Origin: Microbacterium sp. GCS4
GTDB lineage: Bacteria > Actinomycetota > Actinomycetes > Actinomycetales > Microbacteriaceae
Direction: 5' to 3'
Length of the DNA: 64,000 bases
Assembly: GCF_001262495.1 (NCBI RefSeq)
Contig: NZ_LGYE01000005.1
Coordinates: 62,001-126,000, forward strand
A program made the position numbers and the translations under genes. The stretch's first letter is position 1. Each line of letters opens with the position of its first letter. The notes below the pieces were generated by a model. It saw only the letters and a list, made by a program, of their open reading frames with translations, was not told the DNA's origin and did no database searches. Of this stretch, positions 34,171 to 43,099 are shown piece by piece.

Positions 34171-34176
34171 TAAAAT
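34171..34176 (+). promoter_or_regulatory. -10 element of the ErpA-type gene
   Basis: TAAAAT lies about 45 bases before ATG 34222, with an AAGGAG ribosome site in the leader. Confidence 0.5.
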
Positions 34177-34221
34177 CGAGCTACCAGCCGTGTGCGAGCA
34201 CGGCCGATCACAAGGAGCGAC

Positions 34222-34587
34222 ATGAGCGACACCACACTCACCCCGGCAGAGACCACCCAGGCGCACGGCGTGAAGCTGACCGACGCGGCCGCCACCAAGG
34301 TCAAGAACCTGCTCGAGCAGGAGGGCCGCGACGACCTGCGCCTGCGCGTCGCCGTGCAGCCCGGCGGATGCTCGGGACTCATCTACCAGCTCTACTTCGA
34401 CGAGCGCTTCCTCGAGGGCGACGAGACGGTCGACTTCGACGGCGTCGAGGTCATCGTCGACAACATGAGCGTCCCGTACCTGGACGGCGCATCGATCGAC
34501 TTCAAGGACACGATCTCCGAGCAGGGCTTCACGATCGACAACCCGAATGCTGCGGGCAGCTGCGCCTGCGGCGACAGCTTCCACTGA
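34222..34587 (+). CDS. erpA: Iron-sulfur cluster insertion protein (ErpA/HesB family)
   Basis: A-type carrier that delivers Fe-S clusters to target proteins. The 121-residue protein has VKLTDAAATKVKNLLEQEG, then the three conserved cysteines: one in QPGGCSGLIYQLYFD and two in the C-terminal GSCACGDSF. ATG 34222 has AAGGAG eight bases upstream. Its place next to ctaC is conserved in actinobacteria. A plausible client nearby is the Rieske protein QcrA; this is an inference from position. The distinction between ErpA and other A-type carriers is not certain. Confidence 0.9.
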   Translation: MSDTTLTPAETTQAHGVKLTDAAATKVKNLLEQEGRDDLRLRVAVQPGGCSGLIYQLYFDERFLEGDETVDFDGVEVIVDNMSVPYLDGASIDFKDTISEQGFTIDNPNAAGSCACGDSFH

Positions 34588-34601
34588 TCCGGATCGCCTC
34601 C

Positions 34602-34620
34602 GCCAACCTGCGTGGTTGGC
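34602..34620 (+). terminator. Short hairpin after the ErpA-type gene
   Basis: GCCAACC (34602-34608) pairs with GGTTGGC (34614-34620) around a five-base loop. There is no T-run, so termination may be weak. Confidence 0.4.
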
Positions 34621-34643
34621 ATGAATCGGGTGTGAGGTTGCCC

Positions 34644-34649
34644 TAGACT
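34644..34649 (+). promoter_or_regulatory. -10 element of the ctaC operon
   Basis: TAGACT lies 35 bases before the ctaC GTG, with a GAAAGG ribosome site in between. A matching -35 at good spacing was not found. Confidence 0.4.
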
Positions 34650-34684
34650 TGGGTGTGCCCTGTCCGCAATCTGAAAGGTGCATC

Positions 34685-35587
34685 GTGCCCTCGAAACGCC
34701 GCCTTCGTTGGGTCGCTCTTCCCCTGGGAGTAGTGACCGCCGTGGCCCTGGCTGGATGTACCACCACCGAGCTGAACGGGTACCTCCCGGGCTTCGTGGA
34801 CGACGGACCAGCAGCCACGAACCAGACCGAGCGGGTGTCCTCGCTCTGGGTCAACTCGTGGATCGTCCTCCTCGCCGTCGGCGTGATCACCTGGGGCCTG
34901 ATGGCCTGGGCTGCGATCGCCTACCGTCGCCGCAAGGGACAGACCGGTCTGCCGGTGCAGATGCGCTACAACATGCCGATCGAGATCTTCTACACGATCG
35001 TGCCGCTCATCCTCGTGCTGGGCATGTTCTTCTTCACGGCCCGCGACCAGGCCGCGATCGAGGCGAAGTGGGACGACCCCGACGTCGAGATCACCGCGAT
35101 CGCCAAGCAGTGGGCGTGGGACTTCCAGTACGACGGCGATGAGGACGACAACTCCGACGCCGTGTGGACCATGGGCATCCAGGCCCAGCCGGACGCCGAG
35201 GGCAACATCGACCAGGAGCAGCTCCCCACGCTGGTGCTGCCGGTCGACAAGAAGGTCACGATCGACCTGCAGTCCCGCGACGTCATCCACTCCTTCTGGA
35301 TCATCGACTTCCTCTACAAGAAGGACATGTACATCGGGAAGGACAACTCCTGGTCGTTCATCCCCACCCGCGTCGGGGAGTACGCCGGCAAGTGCGCCGA
35401 GCTCTGCGGCGAGTACCACTCGATGATGCTCTTCAACGTCAAGGTCGTTGAGCAGGACGAATACGACGCCTACCTCGAGTCGCTGAAGGAGGAGGGGAAC
35501 ACGGGAGACATCACGGACGCTTACGACCGTCTGGGCAACTACCCGGGTACCACCGCCCCCGCCGGCACCGAGGAAGGGGAGGAGTAA
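34685..35587 (+). CDS. ctaC: Cytochrome c oxidase subunit II CtaC
   Basis: Receives electrons from cytochrome c at its CuA centre and passes them to CtaD. The 300-residue lipoprotein has signal peptide and lipobox VALAGC, two membrane spans at about residues 53-75 and 100-120, and a periplasm-facing cupredoxin domain. The CuA ligands appear as CAELCGEYHSMM (C-x3-C-x3-H-x2-M). KQWAWDFQY is the aromatic electron-entry patch. An insertion (YDGDEDDNSDAVW) is typical of actinobacterial subunits. GTG 34685 has GAAAGG upstream. ctaD starts three bases after the stop. Confidence 0.97.
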   Translation: MPSKRRLRWVALPLGVVTAVALAGCTTTELNGYLPGFVDDGPAATNQTERVSSLWVNSWIVLLAVGVITWGLMAWAAIAYRRRKGQTGLPVQMRYNMPIEIFYTIVPLILVLGMFFFTARDQAAIEAKWDDPDVEITAIAKQWAWDFQYDGDEDDNSDAVWTMGIQAQPDAEGNIDQEQLPTLVLPVDKKVTIDLQSRDVIHSFWIIDFLYKKDMYIGKDNSWSFIPTRVGEYAGKCAELCGEYHSMMLFNVKVVEQDEYDAYLESLKEEGNTGDITDAYDRLGNYPGTTAPAGTEEGEE

Positions 35588-35590
35588 GCC

Positions 35591-37324
35591 ATGTCGACCA
35601 CTGAAGCCCCCCGCACCGACGAGGCGCCCCGTTCGCGCCCCACGACCCTCCCGGCACGCCAGGCCGCTCTCATGAGCTCCTCGCGCGTCGAGCAGAAGGG
35701 CAACATCGTCGTCAAGTGGATCACCTCCACCGACCACAAGACGATCGGGTACATGTACCTCATCGCCTCGGTGCTGTTCTTCCTCCTCGGCGGCGTGATG
35801 GCCCTCGTCATCCGCGCCGAGCTCTTCGCCCCGGGCATGCAGATCATCCCGACGAAGGAGCAGTACAACCAGCTGTTCACGATGCACGGCACGATCATGC
35901 TGCTGATGTTCGCGACGCCGCTCTTCGCGGGCTTCGCGAACGCGATCCTGCCCCTGCAGATCGGTGCGCCGGACGTCGCCTTCCCGCGTCTGAACGCCTT
36001 CGCCTTCTGGCTCTTCCTGTTCGGATCGACCATCGCGGTCGCCGGCTTCCTCACCCCGCAGGGTGCGGCCTCGTTCGGCTGGTTCGCCTATCAGCCCCTC
36101 GCGAGCGCCTCGTTCTCGCCGGGCGCGGGTGGAAACCTCTGGATGCTGGGACTCGGCATCTCCGGTTTCGGAACCATCCTCGGTGCCGTGAACTTCATCA
36201 CGACCATCATCACGATGCGCGCGCCGGGAATGACGATGTGGCGCATGCCGATCTTCTCCTGGAACACGCTCATCACGAGCCTCCTGATCCTGATGGCGTT
36301 CCCCGTGCTCGCCGCCGCGATCTTCGCCGCCGGCGCCGACCGCGTGCTCGGTGCCCACATCTACGACCCGGCCAACGGCGGCGTGCTCCTGTGGCAGCAC
36401 CTGTTCTGGTTCTTCGGCCACCCCGAGGTGTACATCATCGCGCTGCCGTTCTTCGGCATCGTGTCGGAGGTCTTCCCGGTCTTCAGCCGCAAGCCGATCT
36501 TCGGGTACAAGACGCTCGTCTACGCGACCATCGCCATCGCGGCGCTCTCGGTCGCGGTGTGGGCGCACCACATGTACGTCACAGGTTCTGTGCTGCTGCC
36601 GTTCTTCGCCCTCATGACGATGCTCATCGCGGTGCCGACAGGCGTGAAGATCTTCAACTGGATCGGAACCCTCTGGCGAGGCTCCGTGACGTTCGAGACC
36701 CCGATGGTCTTCGCCCTCGGCTTCCTCGTGTCCTTCGTCTTCGGCGGTCTGACCGGTGTCATCCTCGCGGCCCCGCCGCTGGACTTCGCCCTGTCCGACT
36801 CGTACTTCGTCGTCGCCCACTTCCACTACGTGGTGTTTGGAACCGTCGTGTTCGCGATGTTCTCCGGCTTCTACTTCTGGTGGCCCAAGTGGACCGGCCG
36901 CATGCTGAACGAGCGCCTCGGCTACGTGCACTTCTGGATGCTGTTCATCGGCTTCCACATGACGTTCCTCATCCAGCACTGGCTGGGCGTCGACGGCATG
37001 GTGCGTCGCTACGCGGACTACTCGGCGGCGGACGGCTGGACGTGGCAGAACCAGGTCTCGACGATCGGTGCGATCATCCTCGGAGCCTCGATGCTGCCGT
37101 TCTTCCTGAACGTGTGGATCACGGCCCGCAAGGCTCCGAAGGTCACGGTCAACGACCCGTGGGGCTACGGCGCCTCGCTCGAGTGGGCGACATCGTGCCC
37201 GCCGCCGCGTCACAACTTCACCTCGATCCCGCGCATCCGCAGCGAGCGTCCGGCATTCGATCTGAACCACCCGGAGGCCGCGGAGTTCGCTACCACGGCA
37301 CCCGGCGAGCGAGAGGGCCACTGA
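35591..37324 (+). CDS. ctaD: Cytochrome c oxidase subunit I CtaD
   Basis: Catalytic subunit of the aa3 oxidase, holding haem a, haem a3 and CuB, and pumping protons. The 577-residue protein has twelve membrane spans. [12 protein letters not shown] holds a haem a ligand histidine. [11 protein letters not shown] has the CuB histidine with the crosslinked tyrosine. [10 protein letters not shown] supplies two more CuB ligands, and [12 protein letters not shown] the haem a3 and haem a histidines. The tail [21 protein letters not shown] is typical of actinobacteria. ATG 35591 has GGAGGAG upstream. Confidence 0.98.
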   Translation: MSTTEAPRTDEAPRSRPTTLPARQAALMSSSRVEQKGNIVVKWITSTDHKTIGYMYLIASVLFFLLGGVMALVIRAELFAPGMQIIPTKEQYNQLFTMHGTIMLLMFATPLFAGFANAILPLQIGAPDVAFPRLNAFAFWLFLFGSTIAVAGFLTPQGAASFGWFAYQPLASASFSPGAGGNLWMLGLGISGFGTILGAVNFITTIITMRAPGMTMWRMPIFSWNTLITSLLILMAFPVLAAAIFAAGADRVLGAHIYDPANGGVLLWQHLFWFFGHPEVYIIALPFFGIVSEVFPVFSRKPIFGYKTLVYATIAIAALSVAVWAHHMYVTGSVLLPFFALMTMLIAVPTGVKIFNWIGTLWRGSVTFETPMVFALGFLVSFVFGGLTGVILAAPPLDFALSDSYFVVAHFHYVVFGTVVFAMFSGFYFWWPKWTGRMLNERLGYVHFWMLFIGFHMTFLIQHWLGVDGMVRRYADYSAADGWTWQNQVSTIGAIILGASMLPFFLNVWITARKAPKVTVNDPWGYGASLEWATSCPPPRHNFTSIPRIRSERPAFDLNHPEAAEFATTAPGEREGH

Positions 37325-37327
37325 CCC

Positions 37328-37762
37328 ATGCGCGACAACGTCATCCTCTGGTGGATCCTGACCGCGTTCTTCGCGCTGGTCGGCGTCGTCTACACCGGCT
37401 GGCACATCCTGGCCACCCCGAACGACAACTTCGCGATGCGGATCGAGTGGGTCGGCACTGTGGCGCTGTTCTTCGCCGCCTTCATGGGCGCGATGATCGC
37501 GTTCTACCTCGACCGGACCCACAAGGCTCAGCAGGGTGAGCTCCCCGAGGACATCCTGACCAGCGACATCGACGACGGCGACCCCGAGCTCGGCGAGTTC
37601 AGCCCGTGGTCCTGGTGGCCGCTCGTGCTCGCGGGTTCTGCGGCGGTGTTCGTGGTGGGACTGGCCGTCGGCCACTTCCTGCTCCCGATCGGTCTCGCGA
37701 TCTTCGTGGTCGCGATCGTCGGCTGGGTCTACGAGTACTACCGGGGCAACTTCGCCCGCTGA
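37328..37762 (+). CDS. ctaF: Cytochrome c oxidase subunit IV CtaF
   Basis: Small actinobacterial oxidase subunit that stabilises the aa3 complex. The 144-residue protein has four membrane spans in two pairs (ILTAFFALVGVVYTGWHI, IEWVGTVALFFAAFMGAMIAFY, then WWPLVLAGSAAVFVVGLAVG and IGLAIFVVAIVGWVYEYYRG). A charged loop (LPEDILTSDIDDGDPELGEF) lies between the pairs. It starts three bases after ctaD, ends the ctaCDF operon, and is followed by a strong terminator. Confidence 0.95.
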   Translation: MRDNVILWWILTAFFALVGVVYTGWHILATPNDNFAMRIEWVGTVALFFAAFMGAMIAFYLDRTHKAQQGELPEDILTSDIDDGDPELGEFSPWSWWPLVLAGSAAVFVVGLAVGHFLLPIGLAIFVVAIVGWVYEYYRGNFAR

Positions 37763-37771
37763 TCGACATGC

Positions 37772-37805
37772 AGAAGGCCCCTGGGACGCGTCCCAGGGGC
37801 CTTCT
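37772..37805. terminator. Bidirectional terminator after ctaF
   Basis: A perfect 15-bp stem (37772-37786 with 37791-37805) closes a CGCG loop. It lies between the convergent ctaF and rhodanese genes. Confidence 0.85.
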
Positions 37806-37820
37806 CCGCATCCACGATGT

Positions 37821-38240
37821 CTATGCGTGCGTACGGATGCGGGCAATGCCGGTGAGGGGATCCACGGGGCGGCGGTGCACGCCGTCGGCATCCTCCACGG
37901 GATAGCCTTCTCGCACCCAGTACTCGAAGCCGCCGATCATCTCTCTGACGTCGTATCCGAGTCTCGCGAACTCGAGTGCGCCCTTGGCTCCGGCGTTGCA
38001 TCCGGGACTCCAGCAGTACACGACGACCGAGGCGTCCTGAGGGATCTCCGCTGCGGCGCGGGCGGCTATCTCGCTGTAGTGCATGTGGACGGAGCCGGCG
38101 ACGCGTCCCTGGGCCCAGGCTTCGTCGGAGCGCACGTCGACGATCACGAGAGGCTCTCCAGCCTTCTGTGCGGCATAGGCGTCGCTCGCGTCCGTCTCGG
38201 CGGCGAGCTTGGTGGCGTAGTAATCGGCGCGATCCATCAT
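37821..38240 (-). CDS. Rhodanese-domain protein
   Basis: Single rhodanese domain of 139 residues. GEPLVIVDVRSDEAWAQGRV begins the fold, and the active-site cysteine lies in VVVYCWSPGCNAGAKGA. LGYDVREMIGGFEYWVREGY is the standard ending. Such proteins move sulfane sulfur or act as sensors; the partner here is unknown. ATG 38240 was chosen because TACGCT ends six bases before it. An in-frame upstream start at 38312 would add 24 low-complexity residues. Confidence 0.9.
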   Translation of the reverse strand: MMDRADYYATKLAAETDASDAYAAQKAGEPLVIVDVRSDEAWAQGRVAGSVHMHYSEIAARAAAEIPQDASVVVYCWSPGCNAGAKGALEFARLGYDVREMIGGFEYWVREGYPVEDADGVHRRPVDPLTGIARIRTHA

Positions 38241-38252
38241 GCTCTCAGCGTA
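38241..38252 (-). promoter_or_regulatory. Leaderless -10 of the rhodanese gene
   Basis: On the minus strand TACGCT (38252-38247) ends six bases before ATG 38240. Confidence 0.45.
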
Positions 38253-38328
38253 GGGAGTGGCACCGGCAGCGCGCCGCCCTGATCCAGTCGACGAGGCGCC
38301 GGATCCCGCCAACCTCGTGGTCGAGGAG

Positions 38329-38832
38329 TCAGAGCTCGACGGTCATCTGGATGCGCCGTCCGTAGCGGTCGATGCCGAGGGAGGCCTCGGTCTCGACGAG
38401 GGCGAGCTGAAACCCCGACTCCGGGATGCTCTCCAGGAACCCGCAGGAGGCATAGAACGGGGCGTTCCACGGCACCTCCGCGTATGTGCGGAGTGTCACG
38501 CGTGAGTAGCCCCGCTCACGCGCCTCCACGAGTGCTGCGTCGACAAGACGGCGTCCGTGTCCCCGACGGCCCGATTCAGGTAGGACCGAGAGCTGTTCGA
38601 GATGTGCGTGGCCGTCGATGTCGAGCACGTGCACGAAGCCGAGCGGTGAGGCGTCGGCTGACTCCTCGAGCACGAGAACGAACCCCGGTTGTCCCAGGCG
38701 CTGGACCGGGTCGCCTGGCGGGGGCCACTCCGGCGCGCCGAGCACACCGATGAGGAGCGCGTCGGCCGAGGCCTCGATCGCCTGGATCACCTCGGCGTCC
38801 TCGGCTGCGGCCTCGCGGATGGTCGTGCTCAT
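38329..38832 (-). CDS. GNAT family N-acetyltransferase
   Basis: The 167-residue acetyltransferase has TTIREAAAEDAEVIQAI at the start, the acetyl-CoA loop LSVLPESGRRGHGRRLVDAA (R-x-x-G-x-G/R) and NAPFYASCGFLESIPESG. It starts inside the RidA stop (ATGA overlap), so it is translationally coupled to RidA and probably acts in the same small pathway. The substrate cannot be told from the sequence. The three-gene block RidA-GNAT-rhodanese sits between the two oppositely oriented respiratory operons. Confidence 0.9.
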   Translation of the reverse strand: MSTTIREAAAEDAEVIQAIEASADALLIGVLGAPEWPPPGDPVQRLGQPGFVLVLEESADASPLGFVHVLDIDGHAHLEQLSVLPESGRRGHGRRLVDAALVEARERGYSRVTLRTYAEVPWNAPFYASCGFLESIPESGFQLALVETEASLGIDRYGRRIQMTVEL

Positions 38833-39242
38833 GATGCCGCCCCTTCCACTGCGGCGACCGCTTCGATCTCGACGAGCTGGTCGTCGTAGCCGAGCACCGT
38901 GACTCCCAGGAGAGTACTGGGGACGTCGTGGTCGCCGAACGCGGCGTGGATGACGTCCCAGGCCGTCACGAGATCCTGCTGACGGCTGGACGCCACGAGG
39001 ACGCGGGTGCTGATCACGTCGCCGAGCGCGGCTCCACTGGCCTCGAGGGCCGTCGTCAGGGTCTGCACGCAGCGTGCGGCCTGTGCCGCGTAGTCACCCG
39101 GCGCGGTGGTCGACCCGTCGTCCTCGAGAGGACACGCACCGGCGAGGAAGATCAGGCGCGCACCCGCCGGAGCGGTGGCGGCGTGCGCGTAGGGGGCCGC
39201 GGCGAGGGAGTCGGATCGGAGGAGTTGGACGACGGAGGCCAT
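38829..39242 (-). CDS. RidA/YjgF family enamine/imine deaminase
   Basis: Likely hydrolyses reactive enamine/imine intermediates, such as those from PLP enzymes, to protect metabolism. The 137-residue protein has a family-like YAHAATAPAGARLIFLAGACP start, GDYAAQAARCVQTLTTALEASG, and VISTRVLVAS. The end (VPSTLLGVTVLGYDDQLVEIEAVA) keeps the terminal IEA(V/I)A. The arginine in TRVLVAS matches the position of the conserved substrate-binding Arg of the family. Its stop overlaps the GNAT start. Confidence 0.9.
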   Translation of the reverse strand: MASVVQLLRSDSLAAAPYAHAATAPAGARLIFLAGACPLEDDGSTTAPGDYAAQAARCVQTLTTALEASGAALGDVISTRVLVASSRQQDLVTAWDVIHAAFGDHDVPSTLLGVTVLGYDDQLVEIEAVAAVEGAAS

Positions 39243-39269
39243 GCTCCGATCCTTTCATGCCGACATGAA

Positions 39270-39299
39270 AGGGCCCTGTCCGCGAACGGACAGGGCCCT
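39270..39299. terminator. Terminator after qcrB
   Basis: A perfect 13-bp stem (39270-39282 with 39287-39299) closes a CGAA loop. It ends the ctaE-qcrCAB transcript on the minus strand, just upstream of the RidA gene. Confidence 0.8.
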
Positions 39300-39318
39300 G
39301 AGTGGGGGAGCGGGAGTT

Positions 39319-41166
39319 CTACTCGCCGTCCTCCGACTTCTTCTTCCGAGGCTTCGCTTCGTCTCGCTCCGCTCGCTCAGTGCGACGCTTCACCGGCTCG
39401 GTCGCGATGACCGTGCTGGGGGTGTTCGGCGTCTCGTCGACGTGGGTCTCGTCCACGGCGATGGGGGCGTCGGGGAAGCCGGCGCGCTCGTGAGCGCCCT
39501 GGATCTCCGCGACCTCGGCCTCGTCGTTGTGAGCCGTGACATGGTGCTGGTGGGCGTCTGCCTCGTCGATCTCGGCCTGCGTGAGCGGGGCGAGACGGTC
39601 CTCGAAGAACCACCGCGAGATCGACGACCGCAGGTTCTCGCTCCACGGGATGCGGCCCTTGTCGTTCGGGCGCACCACGAGGGGCTCGTAGCCGTCGACA
39701 TCGATGAGCTTCCAGCGGTCGTACTTGTCGACCGGCTCGTGCACCTCGATGAACTCGCCGCCGGGGAGGCGGACGATGCGGCCGGACTCGAAGCCGTGCA
39801 GGACGATCTCGCGATCCTTCTTCTGCAGTGCCAGCGCGATGCGCTTCGTGACGAAGTAGCCGAGGATCGGACCCAGGAACAGCAGGGCCTGGAGCGTGTG
39901 GATCACGCCCTCCATCGTGAGCATGAAGTGCGTCGCGATGAGGTCGGACGATGCCGCCGCCCACAGGACCGCGTAGAAGATGACGCCGGCCGCGCCGATC
40001 GCGGTGCGGGTCGCCGCGTTGCGCGGACGCTGAGCGATGTGGTGCTCGCGCTTGTCGCCCGTGACCCACGCCTCGATGAAGGGGTAGAACATGACGATCA
40101 CGATGAAGACACCGAGCACCGCGACAGGCGCGAGGATGCCGAACGACCACGTGTGGTTCAGGAACACGACGTCCCAGTTCGAGGGAGCGAGACGCAGAGC
40201 ACCGTCCGCGAAGCCGATGTACCAGTCGGGCTGAGTACCGGCGGACACGGGGGAGGGGTCGTACGGCCCGTAGTTCCAGATCGGGTTGATCTGGAAGAAC
40301 GTCGCGATCAGCACGATCGTGCCGAAGACGATGAACAGGTAGCCGCCCATCTTCGACATGTAGACCGGCATCATCGGGTAGCCCACGACGTTGTCGTTCG
40401 TGCGGCCCGGGCCGGCGAACTGCGTGTGCTTGTTGACGATCATCAGCATCAGGTGCACGACGATCAGCGCGATCACGAGCATCGGCAGCAGCAGGATGTG
40501 CAGCGTGTACAGGCGACCGACGATGTCGGTGCCGGGGAACTCGCCGCCGAACAGCAGGAACGAGATCCAGGTGCCGACGAGCGGGAAGCCCTTGATCATG
40601 CCGTCGATGATGCGGAGGCCGTTGCCCGAGAGCAGGTCGTCGGGAAGCGAGTAGCCCGTGAAGCCCTCTGCCATGGCGAGGATGAACAGCACGAAGCCGA
40701 TCACCCAGTTGAGCTCGCGGGGCTTGCGGAACGCACCGGTGAAGAAGACGCGCAGCATGTGCACGCCGATGCCGGCGACGAAGACCAGAGCGGCCCAGTG
40801 GTGGATCTGGCGGACCAGGAGACCACCGCGCAGGTCGAACGAGATGTGCAGCGACGACTCGAGGGCCGCCGACATCTCGATGCCGCGCATCGGGGCGTAG
40901 GCGCCCGTGTAGTGCGTCTCGACCATGGAGGCCTGGAAGAAGAACGTCAGGAAGGTTCCGGAGAGGAACACGACGACGAAGCTCCACAGCGCGATCTCGC
41001 CGAGCATGAACGACCAGTGGTCGGGGAAGATCTTGCGGCCGAGCTCCTTGACGAAGCCGGAGAGGCTGGTGCGCTCATCGATGTAGTTCGACGCGGCGCC
41101 GACGAAGCGGCCGCCGAGAGGCGCCTTGGTGTCCTTGTCCTCTTTGGACAGCGTTGCGGTGCTCAA
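39319..41166 (-). CDS. qcrB: Cytochrome bc1 complex cytochrome b subunit QcrB
   Basis: Membrane cytochrome b that oxidises menaquinol and splits its electrons toward QcrA and the low-potential haems. The 615-residue protein has the two haem-ligand pairs in the span with SLHISFDLRGGLLVRQIHHW and the later HILLLPMLVIALIVVHLML. GFVLFILAMAEGFTGYSLPDD and the quinol-site PDWYIGF (instead of PEWY) follow. An extended C-terminal region of about 200 residues with a charged tail is usual in actinobacteria. The start overlaps the qcrA stop. A strong terminator follows. Confidence 0.96.
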   Translation of the reverse strand: MSTATLSKEDKDTKAPLGGRFVGAASNYIDERTSLSGFVKELGRKIFPDHWSFMLGEIALWSFVVVFLSGTFLTFFFQASMVETHYTGAYAPMRGIEMSAALESSLHISFDLRGGLLVRQIHHWAALVFVAGIGVHMLRVFFTGAFRKPRELNWVIGFVLFILAMAEGFTGYSLPDDLLSGNGLRIIDGMIKGFPLVGTWISFLLFGGEFPGTDIVGRLYTLHILLLPMLVIALIVVHLMLMIVNKHTQFAGPGRTNDNVVGYPMMPVYMSKMGGYLFIVFGTIVLIATFFQINPIWNYGPYDPSPVSAGTQPDWYIGFADGALRLAPSNWDVVFLNHTWSFGILAPVAVLGVFIVIVMFYPFIEAWVTGDKREHHIAQRPRNAATRTAIGAAGVIFYAVLWAAASSDLIATHFMLTMEGVIHTLQALLFLGPILGYFVTKRIALALQKKDREIVLHGFESGRIVRLPGGEFIEVHEPVDKYDRWKLIDVDGYEPLVVRPNDKGRIPWSENLRSSISRWFFEDRLAPLTQAEIDEADAHQHHVTAHNDEAEVAEIQGAHERAGFPDAPIAVDETHVDETPNTPSTVIATEPVKRRTERAERDEAKPRKKKSEDGE

Positions 41167-42239
41167 TGGCGCTCCCAGAAGCTCGGGCCGACGGGCTCGG
41201 TGAAGTCACTGCGTGCGACGAGGTAGCCCTCGTCGTCGACGGTGATGGGCAGCTGAGGCAGCGGACGGGCGGCCGGGCCGAAGATGACCTTGGCGTGGTC
41301 CGTGACGTCGAACTGCGACTGGTGGCAGGGGCAGAGGAGGTGGTGCGTCTGCTGCTCGTACAGGGCGACGGGGCAGCCGACGTGCGTGCAGACCTTGGAG
41401 TACGCGACGATGCCGTCGTACGACCAGTCCTTGCGCTCCTCCGACTCGATCAGCTGCTCGGGACGCAGGCGCATCATCAGCACGATGGCCTTGGCCTTCT
41501 CCTCGAGGTAGCCGTCGTGGTGGCTGAGGGTCGCGAGCTCTTCCGGGATCACGTGGAAGGCGGATCCGAGGGTCACGTCCGCAGCGCGGATCGGGGTGCC
41601 GTCGGGGTCCCGGACGAGACGAGCGCCCTCTTCCCACATGGTGTGCTTGAGCAGCGCGACCGGGTCGCCCGCGGTGGGGTCCTCGGGGGTGCTGTGCGGC
41701 GCCAGGCCGCGGAACAGCGTGACACCGGGGATGATCGACGCGACGATCGCCGCGAACAGCGAGTTGCGGATCATGGTGCGACGGCCGAAGCCGGACTCCT
41801 CGTTCGCGGCGGCGAAAGCGGCGACCGCGGCCTCACGCGTCGAGTCCTTGCCCCGGGTGGGGTGACGGTGCTCGATGTGCTCCTTGTCGCTCATCAGCGC
41901 CTTGGACCAGTGGATCGCGCCGATGCCGATCGCGAGCAGCGCGAGGGCGATGCCGAGACCGATGAAGAGGTTGTTCTGGCGGATGTCGATGAGCGCGCCG
42001 CTCTCGATCGGGAACAGCATGTAGGCGGCGACCGCCCAGATGCTGCCCGCGAGCGAGAGGTAGAACAGGGTGTAGACCGTGCGCTCCGCCGTCTTCTCGG
42101 CGCGCGGGTCCTTGTCGGTCATCCGCTCACGGTGCGGCGGCAGCCCCGGGTTCTGCACGGGGTCGCTGACTGCGACACCCAGCCCCGGAGAGGGCTGGTA
42201 GGCCCTTTCGAGAGCCTGCGAGTCGTCGTCGTGTGCCAT
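41163..42239 (-). CDS. qcrA: Rieske iron-sulfur subunit QcrA
   Basis: Carries the high-potential 2Fe-2S cluster of the bc1 complex. The 358-residue protein has three membrane spans (AGSIWAVAAYMLFPIESG, FIGLGIALALLAIGIGAIHW and a third near SLFAAIVASIIPGVTLF), as in other actinobacteria, rather than the single span of proteobacteria. The cluster ligands are in CTHVGCPVALYE and CPCHQSQFD. ATG 42239 follows qcrC by 36 bases. The ErpA-type gene at 34222 is a plausible source of its cluster. Confidence 0.96.
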   Translation of the reverse strand: MAHDDDSQALERAYQPSPGLGVAVSDPVQNPGLPPHRERMTDKDPRAEKTAERTVYTLFYLSLAGSIWAVAAYMLFPIESGALIDIRQNNLFIGLGIALALLAIGIGAIHWSKALMSDKEHIEHRHPTRGKDSTREAAVAAFAAANEESGFGRRTMIRNSLFAAIVASIIPGVTLFRGLAPHSTPEDPTAGDPVALLKHTMWEEGARLVRDPDGTPIRAADVTLGSAFHVIPEELATLSHHDGYLEEKAKAIVLMMRLRPEQLIESEERKDWSYDGIVAYSKVCTHVGCPVALYEQQTHHLLCPCHQSQFDVTDHAKVIFGPAARPLPQLPITVDDEGYLVARSDFTEPVGPSFWERH

Positions 42240-42275
42240 GGTGCTCCTCGTACGTTCCTCTTCGATGAATAAGCG

Positions 42276-43079
42276 TCAGTTGGACTTCGCCGTGATCCAC
42301 ACGGTGATGGCGACCAGGGCGCCGATTCCGAAGATCCAGACGAACAGGCCCTCGGACACGGGTCCGAGCGAGCCGAGCGAGAAGCCGCCGATCTGCACCG
42401 ACTGCTGCTGGAACAGCAGAGCCGAGATGATGTCGCGCTTGTCCTCGTCGGACAGGTTCATGTCACCGAAGACGGGCATGTTCTGGGGGCCGGTGACCAT
42501 GGCCGCGTAGATGTGCAGCGCGCTGGTCTCGGTCAGGGCGGGGGCGTACTTGCCCTCGGTGAGCGCGCCACCGGCGGCGGCCACGTTGTGGCACATCGCG
42601 CAGTTGACGCGGAAGAGCTCGGCGCCGTGGGCGACGTCTCCCTTGCCGTCGAGCGTCTCGTCCGACGGGAAGGTCGGGCCGGGCGCCACGGACTGCACGT
42701 ACGACGAGACCGCGAGGATCTGGTCCTCGGTGAACTGCGGGTGCTTCTGCGGGGCCTGGGGGCCCTGCATCTGCAGCGGCATGCGTCCGGTCGACATCTG
42801 GAACTCGACGGCCAGCTCGCCGACGCCGTAGAGGCTCGGGCCGTTCGCGGTGCCCTGCATGTCCAGACCGTGACACGTCGCGCAGTTCGCCTGGAACAGC
42901 TTCTCGCCGTCCTCGACCGTGAGCGTGCTCGACGCCGCGGTCTGCGTGTCCGTCGCGGCGAACGCGGCAGACGCTCCGGCGTACACGGCGCCGGTGATCA
43001 TGAGGCCTGCGCCGATGAGGGCGGCCGCAGCCAGGGGACTGCGACGACCGTTCGAACGGCGCTTCTTCTCTCGTGCCAT
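42276..43079 (-). CDS. qcrC: Dihaem cytochrome c subunit QcrC
   Basis: Actinobacterial cytochrome c that passes electrons directly from bc1 to the aa3 oxidase within a supercomplex, replacing soluble cytochrome c. The 267-residue protein has an N-terminal span (LAAAALIGAGLMITGAVYAG), two haem c motifs (CATCHG and CAMCHN), distal methionines in likely MPLQMQGP and MPVFGDM contexts, and a C-terminal anchor (GLFVWIFGIGALVAITVWI). It lies 20 bases after ctaE in the same operon. Confidence 0.97.
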   Translation of the reverse strand: MAREKKRRSNGRRSPLAAAALIGAGLMITGAVYAGASAAFAATDTQTAASSTLTVEDGEKLFQANCATCHGLDMQGTANGPSLYGVGELAVEFQMSTGRMPLQMQGPQAPQKHPQFTEDQILAVSSYVQSVAPGPTFPSDETLDGKGDVAHGAELFRVNCAMCHNVAAAGGALTEGKYAPALTETSALHIYAAMVTGPQNMPVFGDMNLSDEDKRDIISALLFQQQSVQIGGFSLGSLGPVSEGLFVWIFGIGALVAITVWITAKSN

Positions 43080-43099
43080 CTCGGGGATCAGCTCCGCTC

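Noticed and set aside
34643-37891. Long open frame (1082 codons) antisense to ctaC-ctaD-ctaF
   Set aside because: Low-complexity Asp/Glu/Arg/His-rich translation typical of antisense frames; it also spans the strong terminator at 37772.
39241-41226. Open frame of 661 codons antisense to qcrB
   Set aside because: Shadow of a well-supported cytochrome b gene; no recognisable domains or start signals.
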